The notes: generated by a model not told the origin, from the letters alone. Shown: positions 22,648-31,242, counted from the stretch's first letter. The stretch is 64,000 nt of DNA from Cryptosporangium phraense (GCF_006912135.1 NZ_VIRS01000001.1:186001-250000), one strand, 5' to 3'. Made by a program: numbers and translations.

Positions 22648-24375
22648 GTGAGCGTCCAGCCCAACAGCGCTACCGGGCCACCGGGCTTCCCGGCTGCGAT
22701 CGTCGGCGTCGCGCTCGCCACCGGCGCCGGGATGCTCCCGGTCTTCGCCGGACTCAATCTCGATCGGCTGCCGACCGCCGCGACCGTGAGCGCCGGCTGG
22801 GGAGCACTGGGCCTGGCCGCCGGGCTCTTGGTAGACCGACCGGACACCAGACGCCTGGGATGGGTGTTCGCAGCGTGTGCGGCTATCCCGGCGGTGGTAG
22901 GCGGAGTCGCCCTGATCCAGGACGACGATCTACCCTGGGTCGCGTTCGCGCGGCTCTGGGACCGGTTCGGGTTGCTCACCATCGCCGTCGCGCTGCTCGC
23001 GATTGCCTGGGCCGTTGGCCGGCCCCGCGACCGGATGTCCCGCCGTCGGCTGGTATGGCTCGCCTTCTGGGCCGCCGTCTTGTTCGGGTCCGTGATGGGT
23101 GGTCGGCTGACCGCGGACGAGGGCCGGGCCGCGCTCGTGACGATGATCGGGTTGTGGACGTTTGCGGCGGCCACCTCCCGGGTGCTGCTCGTCCGTGAGT
23201 TGCGCCCGATCGTCGAGCCGCTGATTGACGCCGCCCTGGTCGTGGGTGCCGTCGCAGTCAGCGCCGCCCTCGGTGTCGGCGCTCGCGCGGTGGGTCGATG
23301 GTCGGGTCTGCCGTCGCCGGACGCGTCCGGGGCGTTCGTAGCGGTCGCGGCGGCCGCGATGTCCTGGCCGCTCGGGATCTGGATCCGTCGCACTTACCTG
23401 GAACGCCGGTATGGGCCTGGCGTGCTCACGCCCGCCGATGTCGCGCTGATCACGGCGGGTTTGCATCGGGAGGCCGATCCGCGCGAGCTGCTGGCGAAGG
23501 CGGCCACCCTTGTGGCCGCGGCGAGCGGGCACCGGGAGGTGAGCATCGTGCTCGGCGCTGACGAGCCGGATCACCCGGGCGGACTCTTTCTGAACCATGC
23601 GCTGGTGGTCGCGGGCGATCGGGTCGGCACGCTCTCCGTCCGCCTCGAGCATCCCGAGGGCCCTGAACCGCGCCAGAGTCGAATGGTGACGCAGTTACTG
23701 CCGACGGTCTCGCTGGTCGCCCGCGCGGTTGGGCTGGCGATCGAAGCCGAGCATGCCCGGCAGGACGTCGCCCGCGAACGCGATCTCGAACGGTCCCGCA
23801 TCCTCGGCGACCTGCACGACGGCGTCGGTCCGGTCTTGGCCGGGTTGAGCATGCGGGTACAGGCCGCACTGCGCCGCGACCCCACACCTCTTCTCGAGGC
23901 GCTGTCCAACGAGCTGGCCGACTGCCGTGGCGATCTTCGGCGGATCGTGTCCGGGCTGACGCCATCCGCCCTTCACGACGGAGACCTGGCCGAGGCTCTG
24001 ACGCGGTTGGTCGAGAGCTTCGCCAGTGAGGACCGCAGCATCAGTCTGCGTACGGAACCCTGGCCGACGTCAGGGCCGGCGCTGACGCCAGAGGTCACGG
24101 TCGCCGTCTACCGCTGTGTCGCCGAGGGCATCACCAACGCGCTGCGGCACGGCAACCCGTCGCGGGTGACCGTCGACGTACGAATCGCGGTAGCTGGGCG
24201 GATCGAGGTGGACGTGCGCGATGACGGCACTGGCGGGAACGTCGTACCGGGCGTCGGCCTCACGTCACTGCTGCGTCGAGCCGAACAACTCGGGGGGCGA
24301 CTGAAAGTCGAGTCGGCGCAGCCGACCGGCGTCCACCTGCACGTCGAGCTGCCGGTTGCGGGAGCCGTCGCATGA
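22648..24375 (+). CDS. Membrane-bound sensor histidine kinase (LuxR-type partner)
   Basis: 575 residues from GTG 22648 (the frame is open to 22522 but without coding character). The N-terminal ~270 residues contain seven to eight membrane segments (for example IVGVALATGAGMLPVFAGL, LLTIAVALLAIAWAVG, LVWLAFWAAVLFGSVMGG, LIDAALVVGAVAVSAALGVG). A GAF-like region (about 280-380) follows, then the phospho-acceptor helix SRILGDLHDGVGPVLAGLS, N box YRCVAEGITNALRHGNPS and G box VRDDGTGGN with GVGLTSLLRRAEQLGG. It overlaps the response regulator start by four bases, so the two make one operon. Confidence 0.92.
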   Translation: MSVQPNSATGPPGFPAAIVGVALATGAGMLPVFAGLNLDRLPTAATVSAGWGALGLAAGLLVDRPDTRRLGWVFAACAAIPAVVGGVALIQDDDLPWVAFARLWDRFGLLTIAVALLAIAWAVGRPRDRMSRRRLVWLAFWAAVLFGSVMGGRLTADEGRAALVTMIGLWTFAAATSRVLLVRELRPIVEPLIDAALVVGAVAVSAALGVGARAVGRWSGLPSPDASGAFVAVAAAAMSWPLGIWIRRTYLERRYGPGVLTPADVALITAGLHREADPRELLAKAATLVAAASGHREVSIVLGADEPDHPGGLFLNHALVVAGDRVGTLSVRLEHPEGPEPRQSRMVTQLLPTVSLVARAVGLAIEAEHARQDVARERDLERSRILGDLHDGVGPVLAGLSMRVQAALRRDPTPLLEALSNELADCRGDLRRIVSGLTPSALHDGDLAEALTRLVESFASEDRSISLRTEPWPTSGPALTPEVTVAVYRCVAEGITNALRHGNPSRVTVDVRIAVAGRIEVDVRDDGTGGNVVPGVGLTSLLRRAEQLGGRLKVESAQPTGVHLHVELPVAGAVA

Positions 24376-25004
24376 TCGGGGTCCTGCTGGTCGACGATCA
24401 CCCGATCGTCCTGTCCGGGCTGGCCGCGCTGGTACAGTCCGACGACGGGCTGGAACTGCAGGCCACAGCACGATCAGTCGCCGAGGCGTCGGCGGTGTCG
24501 ACAACCCCCGATGTCGCCCTCGTCGACCTCGACCTCCCCGACGGCGACGGGATCTCGCTCGGTGCGGGGCTGAAGGCCCGCTGGCCAGCGATCCGCGTAG
24601 TCGTGCTCACCATGCATGCCGACGACCAGGCGGTCATGCGCAGCATCGGCGCCGGCCTCGACGGATATTTACTCAAGGACTCCGACCCGGAGGACATCCT
24701 GGCCGCGATCCACACCGTCGCGGGCGGGACGATGGTGCTCGGCCGGGGGGCCAAAGCGGCGGTTGTGGCGGCCGCCGCCGTCGCACCGCGTACCGATGGG
24801 CTGGCCCGCCTGGACGCGCGTGAGCTGGAAATCCTCGAACTGCTGGTTCAGGGTCTGACGACATCTCAGGTCGCGGCCCGGCTGTATCTGGCGCCGAAGA
24901 CGATACGTAACCGGGTCTCGGATCTCGTCGGCAAGCTGGGCGTGGCCTCGCGGGAAGACGCGATCGAGGTCGCGAGAGCGTTAGGCCTGCGGCCCCGCCG
25001 CTGA
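24372..25004 (+). CDS. NarL/FixJ-family response regulator
   Basis: 210 residues. Receiver domain: LLVDDHPIVLSGLAAL, phospho-acceptor ALVDLDLPDGDG, VVLTMHADD and YLLKDSDP (about 3-125). HTH domain: LDARELEILELLVQGLTTSQ and VAARLYLAPKTIRNRVSDL (about 145-195), ending in a short basic tail. ATG overlaps the kinase stop (ATGA), so the cognate pair is clear. Target genes are unknown; the divergent membrane protein at 21955-22464 is the obvious candidate. Confidence 0.93.
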   Translation: MIGVLLVDDHPIVLSGLAALVQSDDGLELQATARSVAEASAVSTTPDVALVDLDLPDGDGISLGAGLKARWPAIRVVVLTMHADDQAVMRSIGAGLDGYLLKDSDPEDILAAIHTVAGGTMVLGRGAKAAVVAAAAVAPRTDGLARLDARELEILELLVQGLTTSQVAARLYLAPKTIRNRVSDLVGKLGVASREDAIEVARALGLRPRR

Positions 25005-25035
25005 TCTTGGGTCCGGCACGCGACGAGGACTGCGG

Positions 25036-25113
25036 GGCCCGGCCGGACCAGAAGACCGAGCCCCTCCGTCACCTCACGAGCCGGGTCGTCGGTGAAAGCC
25101 ACCGCCGCGGCGA
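25036..25113 (-). pseudogene. Nudix gene remnant, internal copy of 915-1385
   Basis: 25036-25083 matches 1175-1222 at 45 of 48 bases, and 25084-25113 matches 1316-1345 at about 27 of 30. Between the two blocks exactly 93 nt (31 codons) are missing, so the remnant reads AAAVAFTDDPAREVTEGLGLL in frame with the first half of the Nudix box and the preceding strands removed. No intact start or C-terminal half. It sits between the response regulator and PIG-L genes and records a past duplication of the Nudix gene. Confidence 0.7.
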
Positions 25114-25115
25114 AC

Positions 25116-25922
25116 TCACCGAGAGGCCGGAGCCTGGGCTCCGGCGTCGGCGAAAATGTCGTCGAGCGGCCCACCCGGCACACCGCCGCGTTCCACGAAC
25201 CACTCGCGGCCCAGCACAGCGGCGAAGACCCTCGGCGGGAGGCGCAGCAGGGCTCCGACCGTGCGCGGCCCGCCTTCTGCCTGGCTCGCGTGCGCGGCTA
25301 GCGCCGCTCGCTTCGCGCCGAGATGCTTCCGGACGTCGACGACGTGCGTGATCGACGCCCGGTCGGTGAACACCGTGTCGACGTCGTTCAGCGGCAAACG
25401 CGGCAGCAGTCGGCCGGTGAGGCGCAGCAGGCGGAGCACCGGGCGGAGCGCGTCCCGGTCGATCGTGGCTTCGAGGACGCGGACCCCGGCGAGCCGGCCG
25501 GCCCGGGCGCCGACGTGGTGCACGTGTACGTGGTCGGGGTGCCCGTAGCCGCCGCGGGCGTCGTAGCTCAGCAGCACGTCGGCCCGTTCGTCGTGGAGCA
25601 GCGCGGCCAGCCGGACGGCCGCCTCGTCGATCGGGACGTCACGGAAGCGCCGGGCGCCCGGGGCGTCGCCGTGGAGGCCGGAGTCGGCGTAGCCGAGCGT
25701 CTCGACGCGGGCGCAGCCGAGCGCCGCGGCCGATCGCTGGAGCTCCCGCCACCGCCGACGTCCGAGGCCGTCGCCCGCGGACGCCAGACCGGCCTCGCCG
25801 ACCGTGGCCACGACGAGGACGACGCGGTGCCCCTCGGCGGCCGCGCGGGCGAGCGTGCCGCCGGTCAGCAGCGCCTCGTCGTCCGGATGCGCGTGGAACG
25901 CGACGACCGTGCGCGGGCTCAT
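25116..25922 (-). CDS. PIG-L family deacetylase
   Basis: 268 residues, normal for the LmbE/MshB/PIG-L family. Metal-binding AHPDDEALLTG (about 9-19) and the second site GYGHPDHVHVHH (about 115-126) are both intact; VVLVVATVGEAG lies between. These zinc enzymes remove the N-acetyl group from GlcNAc-type sugars. The ATG at 25922 overlaps the stop of the glycosyltransferase gene (ATGA), so the enzyme probably acts on the glycoside that the transferase makes, by analogy with the MshA-MshB pair of mycothiol synthesis. Whether this is mycothiol itself cannot be said; mshA and mshB are normally unlinked to a flippase gene. Confidence 0.9.
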   Translation of the reverse strand: MSPRTVVAFHAHPDDEALLTGGTLARAAAEGHRVVLVVATVGEAGLASAGDGLGRRRWRELQRSAAALGCARVETLGYADSGLHGDAPGARRFRDVPIDEAAVRLAALLHDERADVLLSYDARGGYGHPDHVHVHHVGARAGRLAGVRVLEATIDRDALRPVLRLLRLTGRLLPRLPLNDVDTVFTDRASITHVVDVRKHLGAKRAALAAHASQAEGGPRTVGALLRLPPRVFAAVLGREWFVERGGVPGGPLDDIFADAGAQAPASR

Positions 25923-27049
25923 CGGCCGGCTCCGGCGAGTCGGTTCCGGCCCGCCCGGTCGTAGAGCGCGTCGGCCGCGGCGAGCACCGAGTCCCAGTCG
26001 ACGGCCGGTCGCACCGCGCCGTTGTGGGCGCGGACGGCCCGCAGCGTCGCCGGGTCGGCGAGCAGACCGGCGATCGTCGTCCGGAACTCGGTCTCGGAGG
26101 CGGCGAGCCAGCCTTCCACGCCGTGTGCGACGAAGTCGCCGACGCCGCTCCCGGCCCTGGCCAGCACCGGCAGTCCGGCGCTGCGCGCCTCCAGCGCCGC
26201 GATGCCGAACGACTCCCGCAACGCCGGCGCCAGGTACAGGTCGGCCCGGCCGAGCAGGCCGCGGATGGCCGCCCGGTCCAGGGCACCGGTCAGCGTGACG
26301 TCCGTCTGCGCCCCGGCGACGACGACGTCCCGGCGCAACGCGGGCAGCAGCGGGCCGTCGCCCACGAGCACGGTCCGGAACCGATACTCGGCGCGGAGGT
26401 CGAGCAAGGTCCGGAGCAGCGCCCGGGGACGCTTCCGCCGGACCATCCGCGACACGCTGATCAGCGTCGGCACGTCGTCGACCGGAGCGACGGGCGGCTG
26501 CCGCCAGGCGTCCGCATCGATGCCGTTGGCCAGAACGGAGACCGGTGCACCATCGAGAGCCTCCCGGACCGCGGCGGCCGCCGCGGTACTGACCGCGGCC
26601 CAGGCGACCGGCCACGTGCGCGCACCGTGCCACCGGGCGTACCCGCGGACCAGCGGCAGCACGTCGTGCCACATCGAGTGCACCGAGACGGCGGTCGGCC
26701 GGCCGGTGCGCATCGACGACCGGGCGGCGGACCAGGACAGCGGCGAGAACGTCGAGAGGTGAACGTGCACGGCGTCGACGCCGAAGGCGTCGAGGACGCG
26801 CTCCAGCCCACGCTGGGTGACGCCGCGGTAGGGTCCGGCGCCCGGCGAGCCCGCGCCGAGACGGACGACCGGCACGTGCGCGAAGTGGGTGGCGAACCGG
26901 TCGGCTTCGGGGAGGTCGGGCGGGGCCGTCGTCGTGACGACGATCGGCTCGTGGCCGACGCTCCGCTGGCGGGTGGCCAGATCGTGGACCTGCAGCTCGA
27001 CGCCGCCGAGCCGCGGCAGGTAGACGTCGGTGACGTGGGCGATGCGCAT
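25919..27049 (-). CDS. Family 4 glycosyltransferase (GT-B)
   Basis: 376 residues from ATG 27049. N-terminal acceptor domain: IAHVTDVYLPRLGGVELQVH (the Gly-rich loop typical of GT4) and HVHLSTFSPLSW. Donor domain: LISVSRMVRRKRPRALLRTL, VGDGPLLPALRR, DVTLTGALDRAAIRGLL, then LYLAPALRESFGIAALEARS with the catalytic EX7E-type acidic pair (ESFGIAALEA), and HGVEGWLA. It transfers a nucleotide-sugar hexose or GlcNAc to an unknown acceptor. It is 17 bp downstream of a flippase-like gene and coupled to a PIG-L deacetylase. Confidence 0.9.
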   Translation of the reverse strand: MRIAHVTDVYLPRLGGVELQVHDLATRQRSVGHEPIVVTTTAPPDLPEADRFATHFAHVPVVRLGAGSPGAGPYRGVTQRGLERVLDAFGVDAVHVHLSTFSPLSWSAARSSMRTGRPTAVSVHSMWHDVLPLVRGYARWHGARTWPVAWAAVSTAAAAAVREALDGAPVSVLANGIDADAWRQPPVAPVDDVPTLISVSRMVRRKRPRALLRTLLDLRAEYRFRTVLVGDGPLLPALRRDVVVAGAQTDVTLTGALDRAAIRGLLGRADLYLAPALRESFGIAALEARSAGLPVLARAGSGVGDFVAHGVEGWLAASETEFRTTIAGLLADPATLRAVRAHNGAVRPAVDWDSVLAAADALYDRAGRNRLAGAGR

Positions 27050-27066
27050 GGGTGCTCCGGAAGGGT

Positions 27067-28056
27067 TCAGGCGGGACGGATGCGGCGGCCGAGCGCCCAG
27101 AGCGCGGTGGCGACGCCACCGACCGGGATCTCGGCGAGGAAGATGAAGGCCCGGTAGAGCAGGACGCCGGCCAGCGCGGCGGTGGGATCGACGCCCAGCA
27201 CCGCGAACACGGCCACGGTTCCGGCCTCGACGAGTCCGGCGCCGCCGGGCGTCAGCGCGAGCAGCGTCAGGGCCCGCTCGGCGACGAGACCGCCGAAGAC
27301 GACCGGCGGGGCGACGTGCAGGCCGACGGCGGCCAGGCACAGCCAGAGCAGCAGACCCTGGAGGAGCAGGTAACCGCTCATCCCGCCGGTCAGCGCGGCC
27401 CAGCGGCGGCGCACGAGCTCGCCGGACCCGGTGAACACGGCTTCCGCGTGCGCGGTCCAGCCGAGCGGCCGGCTTCCCGTCCGCTGGGCCACCCGTTCGA
27501 TGAATCCGACGACGCTCAGCAGCGCGCTCAGGCGTCCGGACATCGCGGCGACGAGCAGGCCGCCGAGCACCGCGGCGAGGCCGGAGATCCCCAGCCAGAG
27601 CGGGCCGGGGCGGACCGGGCCGAGCACGAGCAGCGCACCGGTCGCGACCAGCGGGAGCAGCAGCTTGCTCGCGACGTCGCTGGCCTTGGAGACGATCGTG
27701 AAGCGGGCGAAGTCCCGGCCGCTGTGCCCCCAGCCGCGCACCATCCCGAGGTTCATCGCGGTGCCGGCGACCCCGCCCAGCGGCAGCACGTTGGAGACCG
27801 CGCTGCCGGAGAGGTTGAGCGTCAGCGCGCGGCGGCGGGTCAGCCCGGGCAGCGACGCGGTGAGCACCAGCGTGTGCACCCAGAGCCCGAGCATCCAGAC
27901 GACGCCGAGCGCGCACAGACGTCCCCAGCCGAGCCCGGCGAGCCGGTGCAGGGCGACCGACCACGATGCGCCCAGGGCACCGAGGTGGCGGCAGGCGAGA
28001 ACAGCTAGCGCGGTCGCGGCCAGGAGCAGCAGCGCGCGGCGGATTCGGTGCGTCAC
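27067..28056 (-). CDS. Flippase-like / lysylphosphatidylglycerol-synthase-TM family protein (UPF0104)
   Basis: 329 residues, about eight to nine membrane segments (LLLLAATALAVLACRH, LCALGVVWMLGLWVHTLVL, LLLPLVATGALLVLG, ISGLAAVLGGLLVAA, SGYLLLQGLLLWLCLAAVG). The family signature blocks are LNLSGSAVSNVLPLGGVAGT (about 81-100) and the late TPGGAGLVEAG with ALAGVLLYRAFIFLAEI. Relatives move or hold lipid-linked intermediates across the membrane and often sit with glycosyltransferases. GTG start at 28056. First gene of a three-gene operon with the GT4 and PIG-L enzymes; a role in exporting the product or its lipid-linked form is inferred. Confidence 0.85.
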   Translation of the reverse strand: MTHRIRRALLLLAATALAVLACRHLGALGASWSVALHRLAGLGWGRLCALGVVWMLGLWVHTLVLTASLPGLTRRRALTLNLSGSAVSNVLPLGGVAGTAMNLGMVRGWGHSGRDFARFTIVSKASDVASKLLLPLVATGALLVLGPVRPGPLWLGISGLAAVLGGLLVAAMSGRLSALLSVVGFIERVAQRTGSRPLGWTAHAEAVFTGSGELVRRRWAALTGGMSGYLLLQGLLLWLCLAAVGLHVAPPVVFGGLVAERALTLLALTPGGAGLVEAGTVAVFAVLGVDPTAALAGVLLYRAFIFLAEIPVGGVATALWALGRRIRPA

Positions 28057-28258
28057 GCCTGCACGGTGGCAGTCGTTTCCTGACTAGGAGCTGAAAGTGA
28101 GTTCCGGCGACCGCGGAACAGCACGGCGGACCGGTTCGTGGAACGCTGGCGGCACGGTACGAGCACGCGAGCCCCGGAGGACCGATGATCCACGACCACC
28201 CGGCGGACACGGCACGACCTGGCCCGGAGCACCGGTCCCGGCCGGGCCGCTGACGCCG

Positions 28259-29209
28259 ATGCTCGCCGTCGAGTGCTCCCGCTTCGGTGGCCCCGAAGTC
28301 CTCCGGCTGGTCGACCGGCCCGAGCCCACCGCCGGCCCCGGACAGGTGTTGATCGAGGGGACCGCGGCCGGGGTGAACTTCGCCGACACCAGCCGGATCG
28401 CCGGCTCCTACCATCCGGTTCCAACATTGCCGTTCGTCCCCGGCACCGAGGTCGTCGGCCGCACCGGCGCCGGCCGGCGGGTGCTGGCCCCGACCTTCGA
28501 CGGGGGCGGCTTCGCCGAGTGGGCGGTGGTCGCCGCCGATCAGGCCGTTCCGGTCCCGGACGCCGTCGACGACGCGGCCGCGCTCGCTCTGCTCGTGCAG
28601 GGCCTCACCGCCTGGCACCTGCTCCGCAACTCCGCCCGCCTCCGTCCGGGCGAGACCGTGGTGGTCAACGCGGCCGCCGGGGGCGTCGGCTCGTTGCTGA
28701 TCCAGCTGGCCCGGCAGTTCGGCGCGGCCCGGGTGATCGGCACCGCGTCCACCCCGGCCAAGCGGGAGCTCGCGCTCTCCCTGGGCGCCGACGCGGCGAT
28801 TCCCGACGACGCCGACGGCTACGCCGAGCGGGTCAGGGCGGCCAACGACGGCGCCCCGGTGGACGTCGTCCTCGACTCGATCGGCGGCCGGACGTTCAGC
28901 GCCGGGCTGGACGCGCTGGCGAATTTCGGACGGCTGGTGACGTTCGGCAACGCGTCCCGGCAGGGGCGGCCGCCGGTCGACCCGGCCGTCCTCGCCGAGC
29001 GGAACCTGGCCGTCGCCGGTTTCTGGCTGCGGCCGGCCCTGGCGGACCCCGGCGCCTACTCCGAGCCGCTCACCGAGCTGTTCGGGCTGGTCGAGACCGG
29101 TCGGCTACGGCCGCTCACGCACGCGGCGTATCCGCTCGCGGACGTCGGCCGGGCATTCGACGACCTCCTCGCCCGGCGCACCACCGGGAAAGTCACGCTC
29201 CGCCCCTGA
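28259..29209 (+). CDS. Zinc-independent quinone oxidoreductase (MDR family)
   Basis: 316 residues from ATG 28259. GroES-like half: VLIEGTAAGVNFADTSRIAG and PFVPGTEVVGR; Rossmann half: AAAGGVGSLLIQLARQFGA (about 140-158), SLGADAAIPDD, VDVVLDSIGG and FGRLVTFGNASRQG; C-terminal HAAYPLADVGRAFDDLLARR. The catalytic zinc ligands of alcohol dehydrogenases are absent and the layout is that of NADPH:quinone oxidoreductases (QorA type). Divergent from the flippase operon over ~200 bp that I cannot assign further. A VOC gene follows 35 bp downstream. Confidence 0.9.
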   Translation: MLAVECSRFGGPEVLRLVDRPEPTAGPGQVLIEGTAAGVNFADTSRIAGSYHPVPTLPFVPGTEVVGRTGAGRRVLAPTFDGGGFAEWAVVAADQAVPVPDAVDDAAALALLVQGLTAWHLLRNSARLRPGETVVVNAAAGGVGSLLIQLARQFGAARVIGTASTPAKRELALSLGADAAIPDDADGYAERVRAANDGAPVDVVLDSIGGRTFSAGLDALANFGRLVTFGNASRQGRPPVDPAVLAERNLAVAGFWLRPALADPGAYSEPLTELFGLVETGRLRPLTHAAYPLADVGRAFDDLLARRTTGKVTLRP

Positions 29210-29244
29210 CCGTTGCTCCCGTCGGCGCCCGAGGAGGCCGCGCG

Positions 29245-29475
29245 ATGACCACCGGACTGACCCTGACCACCGTCAACCTCAGCACGCCGGACCCGCCGGG
29301 CCTCGCCCGGTTCTACGCGCGGCTGCTGGGCTGGGAGATCGCGTCGGAGGAGCCGACCTTCGTGTCGCTCCGGCCGCCGGACGGCGGCGTCGGGCCGGCC
29401 GAGTGGCAGCCCCAGGAGGACGTGCGGGTCTACCTCGATCCGGCCGGGCACCCGTTCTGCCTCTGGCTCGGCTGA
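29245..29475 (+). CDS. VOC (glyoxalase/bleomycin-resistance) family protein, internally deleted
   Basis: 76 residues from ATG 29245 (GAGGAGG upstream). The beginning (LTLTTVNLSTPDPPGLARFY, ARLLGWEIASEEPTFVSLRP) and the end (WQPQEDVRVYLDPAGHPFCL) are those of VOC proteins of about 120-125 residues, but about 45-50 residues between RPPDGGV and AEWQPQ are absent without disturbing the frame. That removes the second beta-alpha unit and half of the metal/substrate site. Function is probably lost or altered. Same strand as the quinone oxidoreductase and probably co-transcribed. Confidence 0.75.
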   Translation: MTTGLTLTTVNLSTPDPPGLARFYARLLGWEIASEEPTFVSLRPPDGGVGPAEWQPQEDVRVYLDPAGHPFCLWLG

Positions 29476-29501
29476 GCCGCGATCACCGTCGAAGGTGCCG
29501 G

Positions 29502-29927
29502 TCAGCGCCGGGGTTCCTCGCACAGGTCGCGGCCGTTCGCGCACAGGTAGTAGTTGACGTTCGCGACCAGCGGGGTGTGCGACCGGATGCGATACACGAT
29601 CCGGCCGCTGCCCTTCTCCACCGCGATCACGTAGGGCTTGGACAGGTCCCATCCGCCGTCGCCGCCGCCGAACGCGTCGTTGGCCCCGTCGGCGTAGCCG
29701 TCGTTGTAGGCGTCGGTGACCGGCCGCCGGGAGGTCGCCGGCAGTGCCGCTCCCTCCTGGAGCGCCCGGCCCTCCTGCCGGCCCTGGGCCTCGCCCGTGC
29801 GGAGCCCGGCCGAATACCCGGCGCTGCGCGCCGACTCCGTCGACGGGGCCGTCGCGCGGCCGAGCCAGAAGACGGTCGCCGCGGCGACCGCCACGAGGAT
29901 CACTGCCACTGCGGTTCGCGGACGCAT
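29502..29927 (-). CDS. Hypothetical exported or membrane-anchored protein (141 aa)
   Basis: After a short basic start, residues about 5-22 are one hydrophobic helix (TAVAVILVAVAAATVFWLG) without a lipobox, so it is likely anchored by its N-terminus. The rest is soluble and extracytoplasmic: a Gly/Ala/Ser repeat-like helix (SARSAGYSAGLRTGEAQGRQ), a Gly/Asp loop (GYADGANDAFGGGDGG) and a small beta domain (KPYVIAVEKGSGRIVYRIRS) ending with two Cys (YYLCANGRDLCEE). No family recognised. Convergent with the VOC gene. Confidence 0.55.
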   Translation of the reverse strand: MRPRTAVAVILVAVAAATVFWLGRATAPSTESARSAGYSAGLRTGEAQGRQEGRALQEGAALPATSRRPVTDAYNDGYADGANDAFGGGDGGWDLSKPYVIAVEKGSGRIVYRIRSHTPLVANVNYYLCANGRDLCEEPRR

Positions 29928-30006
29928 GTGCCCACCTCACATCGATGGCCGCCTCGGGTGCAGGCCGCCATCGTCGCAGCGGACGACTACCCGACTGACG
30001 TTTCCG

Positions 30007-30522
30007 CTACCAGCGGCCGCGGTGAACGACTTCGTCGAACGGGCGACGCTTCGGGTTCTCGATCGGGCGCAGCGGCCGGTCGGCCGGGTACCCGAGACCG
30101 ATCAGGAACGCCACCTGGTACTCGGCCGGCACCCCGAGAATCTCGCGGGCCCTCTCCTGATCCCCGACCGACGAATGCCCGGCCCCGATCCCCAGATCCA
30201 CCGCGGCCAGCATGATGGCATACGTCGCCTGACCGAGGTCGTACTGATCGACCACCTTGCTGCGCTCGTCCGGCGGCTCGGGCACCACGAGCGCGATCGC
30301 CGCCTGTGCTCCGGGGATGTGCTGGGCCCCGCGCCAGACGGTGCCGAGCTCAGCCAGCTGTTCCCGGTCGGTGACCAGCACGAAGTCCCAGTGCTGCCGG
30401 TTCGACGCCGACGGAGCACGCCAGCCGGCCTCGAGAATCCGGTCGAGGTGCTCGTCGGAGATCGGTTCCGGCGTGTACTCGCGGACGTTCCGGCGTGAAC
30501 GGATCGCGTCCCAGGTTTCCAT
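30007..30522 (-). CDS. Nitroreductase family protein
   Basis: 171 residues. FMN-binding RSRRNVREYTPEPIS near the start, APSASNRQHWDFVLVTDRE, the central GQATYAIMLAAVDLGIGAGH helix and C-terminal FLIGLGYPADRPLRPIENPK. The fold is the FMN-dependent NAD(P)H nitroreductase; natural substrates of such enzymes range from quinones to iodotyrosine-like compounds, so the name says little. Divergent from the peptide deformylase gene. Confidence 0.9.
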   Translation of the reverse strand: METWDAIRSRRNVREYTPEPISDEHLDRILEAGWRAPSASNRQHWDFVLVTDREQLAELGTVWRGAQHIPGAQAAIALVVPEPPDERSKVVDQYDLGQATYAIMLAAVDLGIGAGHSSVGDQERAREILGVPAEYQVAFLIGLGYPADRPLRPIENPKRRPFDEVVHRGRW

Positions 30523-30609
30523 CGGGCCTCCTCAGGAGTCGAGCCTGAAACGGAACAGGCCCTCGAAACGTAAATCGGCACGCACGAGCGGACAACTACC
30601 CTGATTCCT

Positions 30610-31242
30610 GTGACGACCGTCGACGACTCCCTCGCCGCTCAGGTGAAGACGCTGCTGACCGCGCCCCGGCCGTGGACCATCGTGCCGGTGGGCAGCCCGG
30701 TGCTGCGCCGGCCGGCCGCCCGCTACGAGGGCCAGCTCCCCGACGATCTGCTCGCCGAACTCCTCGACGCGATGCGCGCCCACCTGCCCGGCGTCGGCGT
30801 CGGGCTGGCCGCGCCCCAGGTGGGGATCCCGCTGGCGATGGCCGTCATCGACGACCCGGCCCGGATCGCCCCCGAGCTGGCCGCGGCGCGCGAACGTCCG
30901 CCGCAGGCGCCGCTCGATCTCGTCAACCCGTCCGTCACCCCGCTGGGCGACGAGACGGTGGCGTTCTACGAAGGTTGCCTGAGCGTCGACGGGCTCACCG
31001 CGGTGGTGGCCCGGCACCGCCGGGTCCGGCTGACCGCAGCGGACCGTAGCGGCCGCACCTACGCGCTGGAGCTCTCCGGCTGGCCGGCCCGCATCGCCCA
31101 GCACGAGGCCGACCACCTCGACGGGATCCTCTACCTCGACCGCGCCGAGCCACGCTCGATCTCGACCACCGCCGCCTACGGGCAGTACTGGTCCGACCCG
31201 ACCCCGGCCCGCGCCGCCACCGCCCTGGGCTTCCCGGCCTGA
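30610..31242 (+). CDS. def: Peptide deformylase
   Basis: 210 residues from GTG 30610. The three deformylase motifs are intact: GVGLAAPQVG (about 63-72), EGCLS (about 122-126, with the metal-binding Cys) and HEADHLDG (about 165-172, two His and the catalytic Glu). The enzyme removes the formyl group from new proteins. The N-terminal extension of ~20 residues and acidic C-terminal tail are those of actinobacterial second copies rather than the housekeeping one, which usually sits near fmt. A terminator-like hairpin follows at 31271. Confidence 0.92.
   Translation: MTTVDDSLAAQVKTLLTAPRPWTIVPVGSPVLRRPAARYEGQLPDDLLAELLDAMRAHLPGVGVGLAAPQVGIPLAMAVIDDPARIAPELAAARERPPQAPLDLVNPSVTPLGDETVAFYEGCLSVDGLTAVVARHRRVRLTAADRSGRTYALELSGWPARIAQHEADHLDGILYLDRAEPRSISTTAAYGQYWSDPTPARAATALGFPA

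Noticed and set aside
25116-27119. Single 667-codon minus-strand ORF
   Set aside because: Only its last 268 codons are a gene (PIG-L); the upstream part is out of frame with the glycosyltransferase, which has its own intact GT4 motifs.
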